This document shows, one piece after another, positions 21,502 to 31,341 of a stretch of 64,000 nt of DNA (positions are counted from its first letter, which is position 1; each line of letters starts with the position of its first letter). A model generated the notes under the pieces. The model was not told the origin of the DNA. It saw only the letters and a program-made list of their open reading frames with translations, and did not search any database. The stretch comes from Alteromonas sp. V450 (GTDB taxonomy: Bacteria > Pseudomonadota > Gammaproteobacteria > Enterobacterales > Alteromonadaceae). Where the stretch lies: the NCBI RefSeq assembly GCF_001885075.1, contig NZ_MODU01000004.1, positions 3,472,001 to 3,536,000 on the forward strand. The letters run 5' to 3'. The translations under genes and the position numbers were made by a program.

Positions 21502-22173
21502 TTAGCTGAGTACTTTTTGTAACCAAGCGCTGATATCGGTTAACTCTTGCATACACACATTATGCTGCATCTGGTAGGTTTGCCATGTGGCGTTGAAGTT
21601 ATTGTCTGTCAATGTTTTGTATGCCGCGCTACCCATAGCAACAGGGACAACATCATCTAATTCACCGTGCGCCATCATAACCGGGGTATTTCGGTTTGCC
21701 TCTACCGCTTCATCTGCTAGTAACGCGGGTTCGCACATATACGTTGATAACGCCAAAATACCCGCTAACTTGTGTTTGAAACGCGGTGCAAGATGCAATG
21801 ACACTACGCCACCTTGTGAAAATCCCGCTAATACTATTTTGTTCGCAGGTATACCTTGTTCTATTTGTGCGTTAATTAATTGCTCTATTTTAATGGCAGA
21901 CGCTTTTACACCCGCAAGATCGGCACGGCGGTCAAAGGCCATTGATTTGATGTCGTACCATGCGCGCATGCGCATACCATTGTTAATGGTAACGGGAATT
22001 TCTGGGGCGTGAGGAAAGATAAATTTTACCGCCATAGACTCTGGCAGTTTAAGTTCTGGCACAATTGGCGCAAAGCCATGGCCTGAATCACCGAGCCCGT
22101 GAAGCCAAATTACGCAGGCTTTTGGAGCAGACGAAGGGTTAATTTCTACGCACGGCAGAAGTTGCTGAGTCAT
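21502..22173 (-). CDS. carboxylesterase/phospholipase family alpha/beta hydrolase
   Basis: The 223-residue protein belongs to the small carboxylesterase family (acyl-protein-thioesterase-like). It has the HGLGDSG oxyanion-region motif (residues 25-31) and the nucleophile elbow GFSQGG with S119. Asp in HGELDDVVP (near 173) and H204 complete the triad. The usual GHSVC context of the histidine reads QHNVC here. Substrates are typically short-chain esters, lysophospholipids or acyl-cysteines. No signal peptide is present. It is monocistronic, divergent from gmk and convergent with the diguanylate cyclase gene. Confidence 0.88.
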   Translation of the reverse strand: MTQQLLPCVEINPSSAPKACVIWLHGLGDSGHGFAPIVPELKLPESMAVKFIFPHAPEIPVTINNGMRMRAWYDIKSMAFDRRADLAGVKASAIKIEQLINAQIEQGIPANKIVLAGFSQGGVVSLHLAPRFKHKLAGILALSTYMCEPALLADEAVEANRNTPVMMAHGELDDVVPVAMGSAAYKTLTDNNFNATWQTYQMQHNVCMQELTDISAWLQKVLS

Positions 22174-22277
22174 TCTTTTTTTCCTTCAAAGAGCTTAATA
22201 CAATCGCCACTACGGCATAACGCTGTTGTATGCTATCATTGCTACTTGAAATAACCACATCTTGAATAGAATTTTAA

Positions 22278-22925
<648 letters not shown>

Positions 22926-23094
22926 GCTAAATATAGAGTGAAACACGTTTACAACTTACCACGTGTTAATGAAGCGATCAAAACGATCGCGCTGCTTTAA
23001 TTTCACACAAAACGCTAGGATCGCGAGTTACAACCATGTATACTACGCGGCCGTTTTTTGAATAACTTGCTCAACCTAATTGTCGGAGAAATAC

Positions 23095-23367
23095 ATGGCT
23101 CGCGTAACTGTAGAAGATGCCGTAGATAAAATTGGTAACCGCTTTGATTTAGTGCTTGTTGCTGCACGTCGTGCACGTCAAATTGCCACTGAAGGCAAAG
23201 ATCCTATGGTTGACGTGCAAAATGATAAGCCAACGGTAACCGCACTGCGCGAAATTGAAGAAGGTTTAGTGACCGCTGCTACGCTTGAACAAGCAGAGCT
23301 TCAAGCGCAAGAACAGCAAGAACACGCTGAATTCGCGTCAGTAGCTAATATTCTATCTGACCAATAA
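23095..23367 (+). CDS. rpoZ: RNA polymerase omega subunit RpoZ
   Basis: Omega is the small subunit that helps assemble the beta-prime subunit and forms part of one ppGpp-binding site on RNA polymerase. The start is ATG 23095 (MARVTVEDA), preceded by GGAG at 23084-23087. A frame opening at 23080 would start inside that ribosome-binding site. The 90-residue product shows the family blocks VGNRFDLV-like ([17 protein letters not shown]), [14 protein letters not shown] and a glutamine/alanine-rich C-terminus. Its position just before spoT, the ppGpp enzyme, is conserved in gammaproteobacteria. Confidence 0.96.
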   Translation: MARVTVEDAVDKIGNRFDLVLVAARRARQIATEGKDPMVDVQNDKPTVTALREIEEGLVTAATLEQAELQAQEQQEHAEFASVANILSDQ

Positions 23368-23399
23368 AACCTATTTTTAGCGGTTTTATTCGTAATTGT

Positions 23400-23440
23400 G
23401 CGCCAGTGCTTTGAAAAAAGCACTGGCGCTTTACTTTTGG
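23400..23440 (+). terminator. rho-independent terminator after rpoZ
   Basis: GCGCCAGTGCTTT pairs with AAAGCACTGGCGC around a short A-rich loop and is followed by TTTACTTTT. The strong stem implies that spoT is transcribed mostly from its own promoter in 23441-23509. Confidence 0.85.
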
Positions 23441-23509
23441 TCTATTGGCATATTGCACATTTAAACGTATTCTTAAGGTGTCTCGAGTTATTAAGGTTAA
23501 CGCTTCACT

Positions 23510-25621
23510 GTGTATTTGTTTGAAGGTTTAAAGCAGAAAGTAGTAGAGTACTTACCAGCCGATCGCGTTCAGCTGGTGCAGGATTCTTTTGTGCTGGCGC
23601 AGGAAGCACATGATGGGCAAATGCGCTCAAGTGGCGATCCTTACATTACACACCCGGTTGCCGTAGCCGGTATTCTCGCCGATATGCACCTTGATCATGA
23701 AACGATCATGGCTGCATTACTTCACGACGTCATTGAAGATACGCATTACAGCAAAGAAGATCTTGCCGAAGCTTTTGGCGATACCGTTGCTGAACTTGTT
23801 GAAGGTGTTAGCAAACTCGATAAACTGGCATTTAGCACAAAGCAAGAAGCGCAAGCGGAAAACTTCCGAAAAATGATGATGGCCATGGTGCAGGACATCA
23901 GGGTTATTCTGATTAAGCTTGCTGACCGCACCCACAACATGCGTACGCTTGGTTCCTTGCGCCCCGATAAACGCCGTCGTATCGCCCTCGAAACCCTCGA
24001 AATATATTCTCCTATTGCACATCGTTTAGGTATCCACGATATAAAAAACGAATTAGAAGACTTAGGTTTTCAGGCAATGTATCCCATGCGTCATCGCGCG
24101 CTGAAGTCTGCGGTTCGTCAGGCGCGAGGCAACCGAAAAGAAATCATTGAGAACATTCGAGAAGAGCTAGAAACCCGATTGGGTGCCTATGAAATTGAAT
24201 CGAGTGTGCTGGGCCGCGAAAAACACCTGTATTCCATATACCGAAAAATGAAGAACAAAGAACTGATGTTCAACGAGGTGATGGATATTTATGCGTTTAG
24301 AATTGTGGTGCAGTCAGTTGATAACTGCTATCGCGCACTTGGTGCAATGCATGGCCTGTATAAACCTATCGAAAATCGCTTTAAAGACTACATTGCCATC
24401 CCAAGAACAAATGGCTATCAATCTCTTCATACTTCGTTGATAGGGCCACACGGTATTCCCGTTGAAATTCAAATTCGTACCCAAGAGATGGACCAAATGG
24501 CCGACAAAGGGGTGGCGGCGCATTGGTTGTACAAAGAACCCGGTGATAACGGCACCACTGCGCAACTTCGTGCCCGCAAATGGATGCAGAGCCTGCTTGA
24601 GCTTCAGCAGTCGGCCAGTTCGTCCTTTGAGTTCATTGAATCGGTGAAAACCGATTTGTTTCCAGAAGAAATTTATGTATTTACGCCAGATGGCCGCATT
24701 ATTGAGTTGCCTATGGGAGCGACCGCGGTTGATTTTGCCTACGCGGTACATTCTGACGTCGGAAATACTTGTGTAGGTGTTCGCGTAGAGCGCAGAAACT
24801 ACAGCCTGAGCAAGCCACTTGAAAATGGCCAAACCGTTGAGATTATTACCTCGCCGAAAGCTAAGCCGAATGCAAACTGGCTAAACTTTGTGGTAAGCGC
24901 GCGAGCACGCACGCGTATTCGCCAGTATTTGCGCAAACAGCACTCTCAAGAAGCTGTGAACATGGGTAACCGTCTTTTGCGTCACGCGCTTGGTGCGGTA
25001 AAACTTGACGACATATCGCAAGACGATATTGACCGCGTTGTTGCCGAGACTAAGCATAATAGTTTTGACGACCTACTTGTAGATATTGGCTTAGGCAACG
25101 AACTAAGTGCCATTGTCGCGCGTCGCCTGCTTGGAGAAAGCACGACTGATTTATCGGACAAAAAAGGCAACGTTGCTATTCGTGGTACCGAAGGATTATT
25201 GGTGCACTATTCTCGTTGCTGTCACCCTATACCCGGTGATGAGATAGTGGCAGTATTAAGCCCTGGGCGCGGGATGACGATTCACCAGACCGGCTGTAAT
25301 AATATTCGCAAGCTTTCTCGTGAAGAACCACAGCGTGTACTGCCTATGCAGTGGGATGATGAACCGCAAGGAGAGTTCAAGGCTTCTCTTCGTATTGAGC
25401 TTGTGAACCATCAGGGAACGCTGGCAACATTAACAAACACAATTTCAGGATGTGATTCGAACGTCATCGGTCTGCAAACCGAAGAAAAAGAGAGTAACAT
25501 CTACTTTATTGACCTAGAACTTACCACGCATAACCGCGTGCATCTGGCCAGAGTAATGAAGAAAATTCGTACCATGCCGGAAGTTCAAAAAGTGTCTCGT
25601 CATAGTCAATCTCGACACTAA
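23510..25621 (+). CDS. spoT: bifunctional (p)ppGpp synthetase/hydrolase SpoT
   Basis: SpoT sets the level of the alarmone (p)ppGpp in response to carbon, iron, fatty-acid and other stresses. The 703-residue protein has an HD hydrolase domain (HD at 72-73 in LLHDVIEDT) and a synthetase domain (about 230-345; KDYIAIPRTNGYQSLHT). A TGS domain follows (about 385-445; IYVFTPDGRIIELP), then a conserved helical/zinc region (HYSRCCHPIPGDE) and a C-terminal ACT domain. The start is GTG 23510, giving MYLFEGL, which aligns with the known E. coli MYLFESL start. Confidence 0.97.
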   Translation: MYLFEGLKQKVVEYLPADRVQLVQDSFVLAQEAHDGQMRSSGDPYITHPVAVAGILADMHLDHETIMAALLHDVIEDTHYSKEDLAEAFGDTVAELVEGVSKLDKLAFSTKQEAQAENFRKMMMAMVQDIRVILIKLADRTHNMRTLGSLRPDKRRRIALETLEIYSPIAHRLGIHDIKNELEDLGFQAMYPMRHRALKSAVRQARGNRKEIIENIREELETRLGAYEIESSVLGREKHLYSIYRKMKNKELMFNEVMDIYAFRIVVQSVDNCYRALGAMHGLYKPIENRFKDYIAIPRTNGYQSLHTSLIGPHGIPVEIQIRTQEMDQMADKGVAAHWLYKEPGDNGTTAQLRARKWMQSLLELQQSASSSFEFIESVKTDLFPEEIYVFTPDGRIIELPMGATAVDFAYAVHSDVGNTCVGVRVERRNYSLSKPLENGQTVEIITSPKAKPNANWLNFVVSARARTRIRQYLRKQHSQEAVNMGNRLLRHALGAVKLDDISQDDIDRVVAETKHNSFDDLLVDIGLGNELSAIVARRLLGESTTDLSDKKGNVAIRGTEGLLVHYSRCCHPIPGDEIVAVLSPGRGMTIHQTGCNNIRKLSREEPQRVLPMQWDDEPQGEFKASLRIELVNHQGTLATLTNTISGCDSNVIGLQTEEKESNIYFIDLELTTHNRVHLARVMKKIRTMPEVQKVSRHSQSRH

Positions 25622-25642
25622 TTTACATTTTTAGGAATTCTT

Positions 25643-26029
25643 ATGTCTAAGTCTATTATTCAGACCGATAAGGCACCTGCAGCTATTGGAACTTACAGCC
25701 AAGCAGCGAAAGCGGGTACCACGGTATACCTATCGGGCCAAATCCCTCTTGTACCTGAAACGATGGAAATGGTTTCAGAAGATTTCGAAGCGCAAGCAGT
25801 ACAGGTTTTTGAGAACATAAAAGCGGTTTGTGCAGCAGCCGGTGGCACAACCAACGATTTAGTGAAAGTGAACATTTTTCTCATCGACCTTGGCCATTTC
25901 GCGAAAGTGAATGAAATTATGAGTCGTTACTTCACGCAGCCTTATCCAGCGCGTGCAGCAGTTCAGGTGTCAGCGTTGCCTAAAGGCGCACAAATTGAAA
26001 TCGACGGCATAATGGAACTGCCGGAGTAA
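25643..26029 (+). CDS. ridA: RidA family enamine/imine deaminase
   Basis: RidA hydrolyses reactive 2-aminoacrylate and other enamines released by PLP enzymes such as threonine dehydratase. The 128-residue protein matches the family from end to end ([38 protein letters not shown]). The substrate-binding arginine is in [21 protein letters not shown]. It lies 21 bp after spoT and three bases before trmH, so it is part of the spoT transcript. Confidence 0.95.
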   Translation: MSKSIIQTDKAPAAIGTYSQAAKAGTTVYLSGQIPLVPETMEMVSEDFEAQAVQVFENIKAVCAAAGGTTNDLVKVNIFLIDLGHFAKVNEIMSRYFTQPYPARAAVQVSALPKGAQIEIDGIMELPE

Positions 26030-26032
26030 GTC

Positions 26033-26740
26033 ATGCAACCTGAGCGATATCAGCGCATTCGAGACGTGCTGGAAAAAAGGCAGACCGACTTAACGGTATG
26101 CTTAGAAAATGTGCACAAACCACATAATGTGTCGGCGATCGTGCGAACATGCGATGCAGTTGGCATTCATCGCGTGCACACCGTGTGGGAGAAAAAATAC
26201 CAGTTTCGCCGAGGCACGGCTGTGGGAAGTCAGCAATGGGTACGACAGACAAACCATGACACTATTGGCGAAGCAATGGCTGCGTTGAAAGGTCAGGGCA
26301 TGCAGGTGCTGGTAACGCACTTGTCTGACACGGCGGTCGACTTTCGGGACATCGATTACACCAAGCCTACCGCCGTATTGTTTGGGCAGGAAAAATATGG
26401 TGCAACAGATGAAGCCAAGGCGATGGCTGATCACGATATAGTAATTCCTATGATGGGAATGGTGCAGTCGCTGAATGTGTCTGTAGCTGCTGCGCTTGTG
26501 CTGTATGAGGCACAACGCCAGCGTACCATTGCGGGCATGTATAATACCCAACAGTTGCCAGAACAAGAGTGTCAGGCGCTGGCGTTTCAAAATGGCTACC
26601 CACGTTTATTTAAGCTTTGTCAGCGCAAGGGACTGGCGCTTCCACCTATTAATTCACATGGCGAAATAGCGGCAGACGATGATTGGTGGCAAGCCATGCA
26701 AATTACGCAAGCCGAGGCAAACGCCTTAGAGAGCAACTAG
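26033..26740 (+). CDS. trmH: tRNA (guanosine-18-2'-O)-methyltransferase TrmH
   Basis: TrmH methylates the ribose of G18 in the D-loop of tRNA. The 235-residue SPOUT-family protein has motif 1 (ENVHKPHNVSAIVRTCDAVG, with the catalytic Arg), motif 2 (FGQEKYGATDEA) and the knot-forming motif 3 (GMVQSLNVSVAAALVLYE). The C-terminal extension from about residue 170 is also found in enterobacterial TrmH. It follows ridA by three bases and precedes recG, as in E. coli spoT-trmH-recG. Confidence 0.95.
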   Translation: MQPERYQRIRDVLEKRQTDLTVCLENVHKPHNVSAIVRTCDAVGIHRVHTVWEKKYQFRRGTAVGSQQWVRQTNHDTIGEAMAALKGQGMQVLVTHLSDTAVDFRDIDYTKPTAVLFGQEKYGATDEAKAMADHDIVIPMMGMVQSLNVSVAAALVLYEAQRQRTIAGMYNTQQLPEQECQALAFQNGYPRLFKLCQRKGLALPPINSHGEIAADDDWWQAMQITQAEANALESN

Positions 26741-26894
26741 CTTACGCCAAATGCGAGATTTTGCTTTGGGCTAGACTAAAAAACTGGCCTAAAGCGTACT
26801 CGCCAACCACGTCACAATCCTTTACACTTCTTTTCTACATGTTAGGGCTAACAACGCTCGATTTATCATATGTTTAAAAGAAGGATGTAGCTTA

Positions 26895-28967
26895 ATGCAA
26901 GCACTCGCCACTACACCGATCACTGCGCTTAAAGGCGTAGGCGCAAAGGTGGCAGAAAAGCTTAATAAAATAGGCTTATTTACCCTTCAAGATATTCTTT
27001 TTCATCTTCCCCATCGTTACGAAGATAGAACCCGTATTTATAGCGTAGCCGAATGCCGCCCGTTTACACATGTAAGCGTACAAGGTGAAGTAATGAGCGC
27101 TGACATTCAATACGGCAAAAAGCGCATGTTAGTGGTGAAACTTAGCGATGGTACAGGAACCATCACCCTTCGCTTTTTTCATTTTGGCGCTGTGCAGCGT
27201 TCGATAATGACGCCGGGGAATACGGTACGCTGCTTTGGCGAGGTGCGCACCGGCAAATGGGGGATCGAGATGATGCACCCCGAATTTAAACTTGTTGATG
27301 AAGATGCACCGATAACCGAAGAATCGCTAACACCGGTCTACCCTACCACTGATGGCGTAAAGCAGTTAACGCTTAGAAATTTGACCGAACAAGCTTTGCA
27401 ACTGCTCGATAAAGGCGCGCTGGCTGATCTGCTGCCAGACGGTATTTATGATGATCAGATTAGCCTTAATGAAGCGCTGCATATGGTGCACAGACCGCCG
27501 CCAGATGTAGATGTGCATGAAATGGAAGAAGGACTTCACCCGGCACAATACCGTTTAATTCTTGAAGAACTGCTGTCGCACCATTTAAGTGTATTAAAAG
27601 TGCGTAAACTGTCAGATGCACAGCCCGGTATACCCATAGGTGTGAACAAAGCGCTCATCGATAAAATGCTGGCACAGCTGCCTTTCTCTCCCACGGGAGC
27701 ACAAGCCCGTGTTGTGCAAGATATCCAAAAAGATATGCAGCACGCGCGCCCTATGATGCGTTTGGTACAAGGGGATGTGGGGTCAGGTAAAACCCTTGTT
27801 GCAGCGCTTGCGGCACTGTCAGCCATAGGAGCAGGTTATCAAGTAGCGCTAATGGCACCCACAGAGCTTTTGGCCGAACAGCATGCGAATAACTTTCGAG
27901 GCTGGTTAGAACCTTTGGGTATTGAAGTAGGCTGGCTTGCTGGAAAGCTTAAAGGCAAAGCCCGTAATGAAGTTTTAGCGCGCTTAGAAGCTGGTGATAT
28001 TCAAATGTTGGTAGGTACCCACGCTATCTTTCAAGAAAGTGTGACTTATCAACAGTTAGCTTTAGTTATTGTTGATGAGCAACACCGATTTGGTGTACAC
28101 CAGCGCCTTGCGTTGAGAGATAAAGGCGAACAGCAAGGGCGCTATCCTCATCAGCTTATTATGACCGCTACACCTATTCCGCGCACACTGGCGATGACGG
28201 CATACGCAGATTTAGATACCTCTGTCATTGATGAGCTTCCGCCTGGTCGAACGCCTGTTCAAACTGTTGTGTTGCCCGATACTCGTCGTGCCGATGTAAT
28301 CGCGCGCGTGCGTCAAGCCTGCAAAGAAAATGGCCGCCAAGCTTACTGGGTGTGTACGCTTATCGATGAGTCGGAAGTGCTTGAATGCCAAGCCGCGGAA
28401 GATGCTGCGGTAACATTGCGTACTGCGTTACCTGACTTGCAAGTGGGCCTGGTGCACGGACGATTAAAACCAGCAGAAAAAGCGCAAGTAATGGCAGATT
28501 TTAAAGACGGACACCTTGATTTGTTAGTCGCTACTACTGTTATAGAAGTAGGCGTTGACGTACCTAATGCCAGTATAATGATTATAGAAAACCCAGAGCG
28601 TTTGGGACTCGCGCAACTGCATCAACTTCGCGGTCGGGTAGGGCGAGGTGCTGTTGAAAGTCAGTGTGTGCTGATGTACCAAAGCCCGCTATCTAAAACC
28701 GCAACACAGCGTCTTGGCGTATTACGCGAGTCGAATGACGGCTTTTACATTGCGCAGCGTGACTTGGAAATTCGCGGTCCAGGAGAATTTATGGGCACTA
28801 AACAGACCGGCATGGCCGAGCTTAAAATAGCCGATTTAGTAAGAGACGCAGCACTCATACCTAAAGTGCAGGAAATCGCGTATACCCTGTGGGAAAATTA
28901 CCCTTCCCATGCGCAGGCAATTATTAATCGCTGGATAGGCCATAAGGAGCAATATGGTCATGCTTAG
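26895..28967 (+). CDS. recG: ATP-dependent DNA helicase RecG
   Basis: RecG remodels stalled replication forks and D-loops. The 690-residue protein has an N-terminal wedge (OB-fold) domain (about 50-150) and a helicase core with Walker A GDVGSGKT (about 293-300) and DEQH box (VDEQHRFGVHQR). TATPIPRT is motif III, and motif VI is QLRGRVGRG. Length is normal. The gap to trmH (154 bp) suggests an additional promoter. The 3' end overlaps the rsmJ start by 14 bases. Confidence 0.97.
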   Translation: MQALATTPITALKGVGAKVAEKLNKIGLFTLQDILFHLPHRYEDRTRIYSVAECRPFTHVSVQGEVMSADIQYGKKRMLVVKLSDGTGTITLRFFHFGAVQRSIMTPGNTVRCFGEVRTGKWGIEMMHPEFKLVDEDAPITEESLTPVYPTTDGVKQLTLRNLTEQALQLLDKGALADLLPDGIYDDQISLNEALHMVHRPPPDVDVHEMEEGLHPAQYRLILEELLSHHLSVLKVRKLSDAQPGIPIGVNKALIDKMLAQLPFSPTGAQARVVQDIQKDMQHARPMMRLVQGDVGSGKTLVAALAALSAIGAGYQVALMAPTELLAEQHANNFRGWLEPLGIEVGWLAGKLKGKARNEVLARLEAGDIQMLVGTHAIFQESVTYQQLALVIVDEQHRFGVHQRLALRDKGEQQGRYPHQLIMTATPIPRTLAMTAYADLDTSVIDELPPGRTPVQTVVLPDTRRADVIARVRQACKENGRQAYWVCTLIDESEVLECQAAEDAAVTLRTALPDLQVGLVHGRLKPAEKAQVMADFKDGHLDLLVATTVIEVGVDVPNASIMIIENPERLGLAQLHQLRGRVGRGAVESQCVLMYQSPLSKTATQRLGVLRESNDGFYIAQRDLEIRGPGEFMGTKQTGMAELKIADLVRDAALIPKVQEIAYTLWENYPSHAQAIINRWIGHKEQYGHA

Positions 28968-29745
28968 TTGTTTACCCGTCGTTGTGAAAAATCCTAGTGA
29001 TACCGCAGATAGTGCGCTGGCCAGCAGTATTAGCGATAAGTGGGCATTTCCAATCATTGATGAAGATAACATTCCCGGTGAGGGCTTTTATCTGCAAATT
29101 GAACATAATGTTCTTGGCCTTGCTGATGCTGGTGACAAAAAAGTGTTGCCGATAGAGGTTGATTTTGCATCACCGGCGAGTCTGTACCGGAAGCAACATG
29201 GTGGCGGGCGCAAAGAGCCGATTGTTAAAGCCATTGGTATTAAAGGCAACACACAATGGCACGTAGTAGACGCTACGCCAGGGCTAGGGAGAGATGCATT
29301 TGTATTGGTAAGCGTTGGATGCAAGGTAACCTTAATTGAACGTTCGCCTATTGTGGCGGCACTTTTGGAGGATGGCATTCGCAGATTAGCGCATACATAC
29401 CCTGAACTTGCAGCAAGAATGACACTTCAACATGGAAATAGTGCCGAGGTAATGCAATACTTTGACGGTGGAAGCGTGGATGCTATTTATTTAGATCCTA
29501 TGTTCCCACACAAAAAGAAGTCAGCCTTGGTGAAAAAGGAAATGCGGCTGTTTCAGCAACTGCTTGGGCACGACCCAGACGCAGATGCGCTGTTACCGCC
29601 AGCACTGAAGCTAGCCACGCACCGGGTAGTGGTGAAACGCCCTAATAGTGCAGACGTGCTGGCCGGAGTAAAGGCATCAATGGCTATAGAAAGTAAAAAA
29701 CATAGATTTGATGTGTATTTGTGTCAACAAAACCTAGGAGAGTAG
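28954..29745 (+). CDS. rsmJ: 16S rRNA (guanine-1516-N2)-methyltransferase RsmJ
   Basis: RsmJ (YhiQ) methylates G1516 of 16S rRNA. The 263-residue protein has the SAM-binding segment VVDATPGLGRDAFVL and the catalytic DPMFPHKKKSALVKKEMR block, which is specific to this family. It starts at ATG 28954, five bases after a perfect AAGGAG located within the end of recG, so translation is coupled. A second ATG two codons later is possible. The peroxiredoxin gene follows after one base. Confidence 0.95.
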   Translation: MVMLSCLPVVVKNPSDTADSALASSISDKWAFPIIDEDNIPGEGFYLQIEHNVLGLADAGDKKVLPIEVDFASPASLYRKQHGGGRKEPIVKAIGIKGNTQWHVVDATPGLGRDAFVLVSVGCKVTLIERSPIVAALLEDGIRRLAHTYPELAARMTLQHGNSAEVMQYFDGGSVDAIYLDPMFPHKKKSALVKKEMRLFQQLLGHDPDADALLPPALKLATHRVVVKRPNSADVLAGVKASMAIESKKHRFDVYLCQQNLGE

Positions 29746-29746
29746 C

Positions 29747-30220
29747 ATGATACAAGTTGGTGGCACCTTACCTGAGGTAGATTTTAGCCTGTTAGTAGAC
29801 GGTGAAATGACTAACCCGGGAACCAATGAACTTTTTTCGGATAAACGCGTTGTGTTGTTTGCAGTACCAGGTGCGTTCACGCCAACCTGTTCTCAAGCTC
29901 ATTTACCAGGCTATGTAGCGCTGGCAGACAAAATTAAGGCAAAAGGTATTGATAGCATTATATGCCTTAGCGTTAATGACGCATTTGTAATGGACGCGTG
30001 GGGCAAAGCTAATAATGCTGAAAACATTATTATGCTAGCAGATGGTAACGGTTTCTTTACTAAGCAAATTGGCTTAGATATGGGTACCGGCAATTTCGGT
30101 GGCATGCGTTCGTTGCGTTACTCAATGTTGATTGAAGATGGCGAAGTAAAAAAACTGAATCTTGAAGATCCGGGTCGCTTTGACGTGAGTGATGCACAAA
30201 CCATGTTAGACAGCTTGTAA
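29747..30220 (+). CDS. peroxiredoxin (Prx5-like, AhpC/TSA family)
   Basis: The 157-residue thiol peroxidase reduces hydrogen peroxide and organic hydroperoxides. The peroxidatic cysteine lies in PGAFTPTCS, the Prx5 form of the PxxxTxxC motif. A second cysteine in IICLSVND could serve as resolving residue or may be structural. The Prx5-specific block GTGNFGGMRSLRYSMLIEDG and the conserved Arg are present. The reductant is usually glutathione/glutaredoxin or thioredoxin. It begins one base after rsmJ and ends with a good terminator. Confidence 0.92.
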   Translation: MIQVGGTLPEVDFSLLVDGEMTNPGTNELFSDKRVVLFAVPGAFTPTCSQAHLPGYVALADKIKAKGIDSIICLSVNDAFVMDAWGKANNAENIIMLADGNGFFTKQIGLDMGTGNFGGMRSLRYSMLIEDGEVKKLNLEDPGRFDVSDAQTMLDSL

Positions 30221-30245
30221 ATCAGCGGCGTAGTTGTCTTTAAAA

Positions 30246-30269
30246 GCTCGCATTTTTGCGAGTTTTTTT
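30246..30269 (+). terminator. rho-independent terminator after the peroxiredoxin gene
   Basis: CTCGCA pairs with TGCGAG around TTTT, followed by seven T residues. It ends the recG-rsmJ-peroxiredoxin unit. Confidence 0.85.
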
Positions 30270-30472
30270 GTGCCTAAAAAAAGCCCATATACTTTGCGTT
30301 TGATTTCATTAAAATGACATAAAACTATGATCTGGAACCTCATTAAAACCGTTAAATATCAGACTTTTTGAGATTATAACAACGCTAATTCGACGGGAAA
30401 AACAGGTGCCATAAGAAAGCTATTCAAAAAGGCGTATGGCAGGCAGACTCGGTTAGTTACCTTTACTTGCTT

Positions 30473-30491
30473 AATGATAATAAGTATCATT
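30473..30491. promoter_or_regulatory. Fur box upstream of the iron-transport operon
   Basis: AATGATAATAAGTATCATT is a 19-bp palindrome with perfect 7-bp arms (AATGATA/TATCATT), close to the GATAATGATAATCATTATC consensus. It ends 31 bases before the first gene and contains a -10-like GATAAT. It predicts repression of the whole operon when iron is plentiful. Confidence 0.85.
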
Positions 30492-30522
30492 TTCGCGAAA
30501 AGATAAGCTTTTAGGACTAAAT

Positions 30523-31332
30523 ATGACAGCAACACTAAAAAAACTAAGCGCAATGATGTTAGCTTCAAGCGTTACCTTTGCATTATTTTCGGGTAATGTT
30601 TTTGCAAACGGTGCTATTGGCGATCATGTAAACAATCTTCACGCACATATTGGCGAATATACTGAAGAAGTTGAATGGTTAGAACATAAGTTTGGTGGTG
30701 TTGTTGATGCCTACAAAGCGAAAGACGAGTCGCTAGACACCGATGCGTTAATCGAGTTCTGGGAAGAAGTTGAATTTCATTCAGCAATAGAAACGCAGTT
30801 TGTGCCGATTTACGCATCAATCTGGCAAGGTATTTACGGCGTTAAAATGGCTATTGACGAAGGAAAGCCGTTAAAACACGTACGCGAAGAACAAGAGAAG
30901 CTGAATCATGCCTTGTGGCAAGCGTTAGGCGCAGTTAAACTTGCCGCCCAATATCAAAAGAAAGGCTTAGTGGATAAGGTACAAACCACAGAGAAAGAAC
31001 CTACTACAGGGCCTGAAGTTATTGATGACATTAAAACGCGACTTGACCGCGTTGTTGCAAAATATGCAGAACAATTGCATGAGGTGGCAACAACACTGGT
31101 TCATGATACTTACCTTCAACGTTTTGAAGGCGTGGAAGGCGACTTAATTGCAAAAGATGCGGATCTTGTTGAAGCACTAGAAAAAGACTTTAACGTAACG
31201 CTTCCACAAGCCATCGCCAAAGACAAAGGGGTAGATGCGGTTCGCAATGTTGTTGAGTCGATGCATACTAAACTCGACCGCGCACGTACTTTGTTAGTTG
31301 AGGCACAAAAGAGTCGTCAAGACGTTTTTTAA
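30523..31332 (+). CDS. periplasmic alpha-helical protein of unknown function, Fur-regulated
   Basis: This 269-residue protein starts with a signal peptide (KKLSAMMLASS, then a hydrophobic stretch, cleavage after VFANG near residue 30). The mature part is almost wholly helical and rich in Glu, Lys and His. Candidate metal ligands cluster in NNLHAHIGEYTEEVEWLEHKF and FWEEVEFHSAIE. I do not recognise the family with certainty. It faintly recalls the periplasmic helical segments attached to FTR1-type iron permeases and EfeO-like proteins. It is first in the operon, ten bases before the ferric-iron binding protein gene, and sits behind a Fur box, so an iron-capture or delivery role is likely but inferred. 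Confidence 0.75.
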   Translation: MTATLKKLSAMMLASSVTFALFSGNVFANGAIGDHVNNLHAHIGEYTEEVEWLEHKFGGVVDAYKAKDESLDTDALIEFWEEVEFHSAIETQFVPIYASIWQGIYGVKMAIDEGKPLKHVREEQEKLNHALWQALGAVKLAAQYQKKGLVDKVQTTEKEPTTGPEVIDDIKTRLDRVVAKYAEQLHEVATTLVHDTYLQRFEGVEGDLIAKDADLVEALEKDFNVTLPQAIAKDKGVDAVRNVVESMHTKLDRARTLLVEAQKSRQDVF

Positions 31333-31341
31333 AGGAAGCTT

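Noticed and set aside
24314-24832. A 172-codon minus-strand open frame inside spoT
   Set aside because: It is antisense to conserved spoT domains with no start-site signal or family resemblance.
26102-26590. A 162-codon minus-strand open frame inside trmH
   Set aside because: Antisense to a conserved enzyme; composition is not protein-like.
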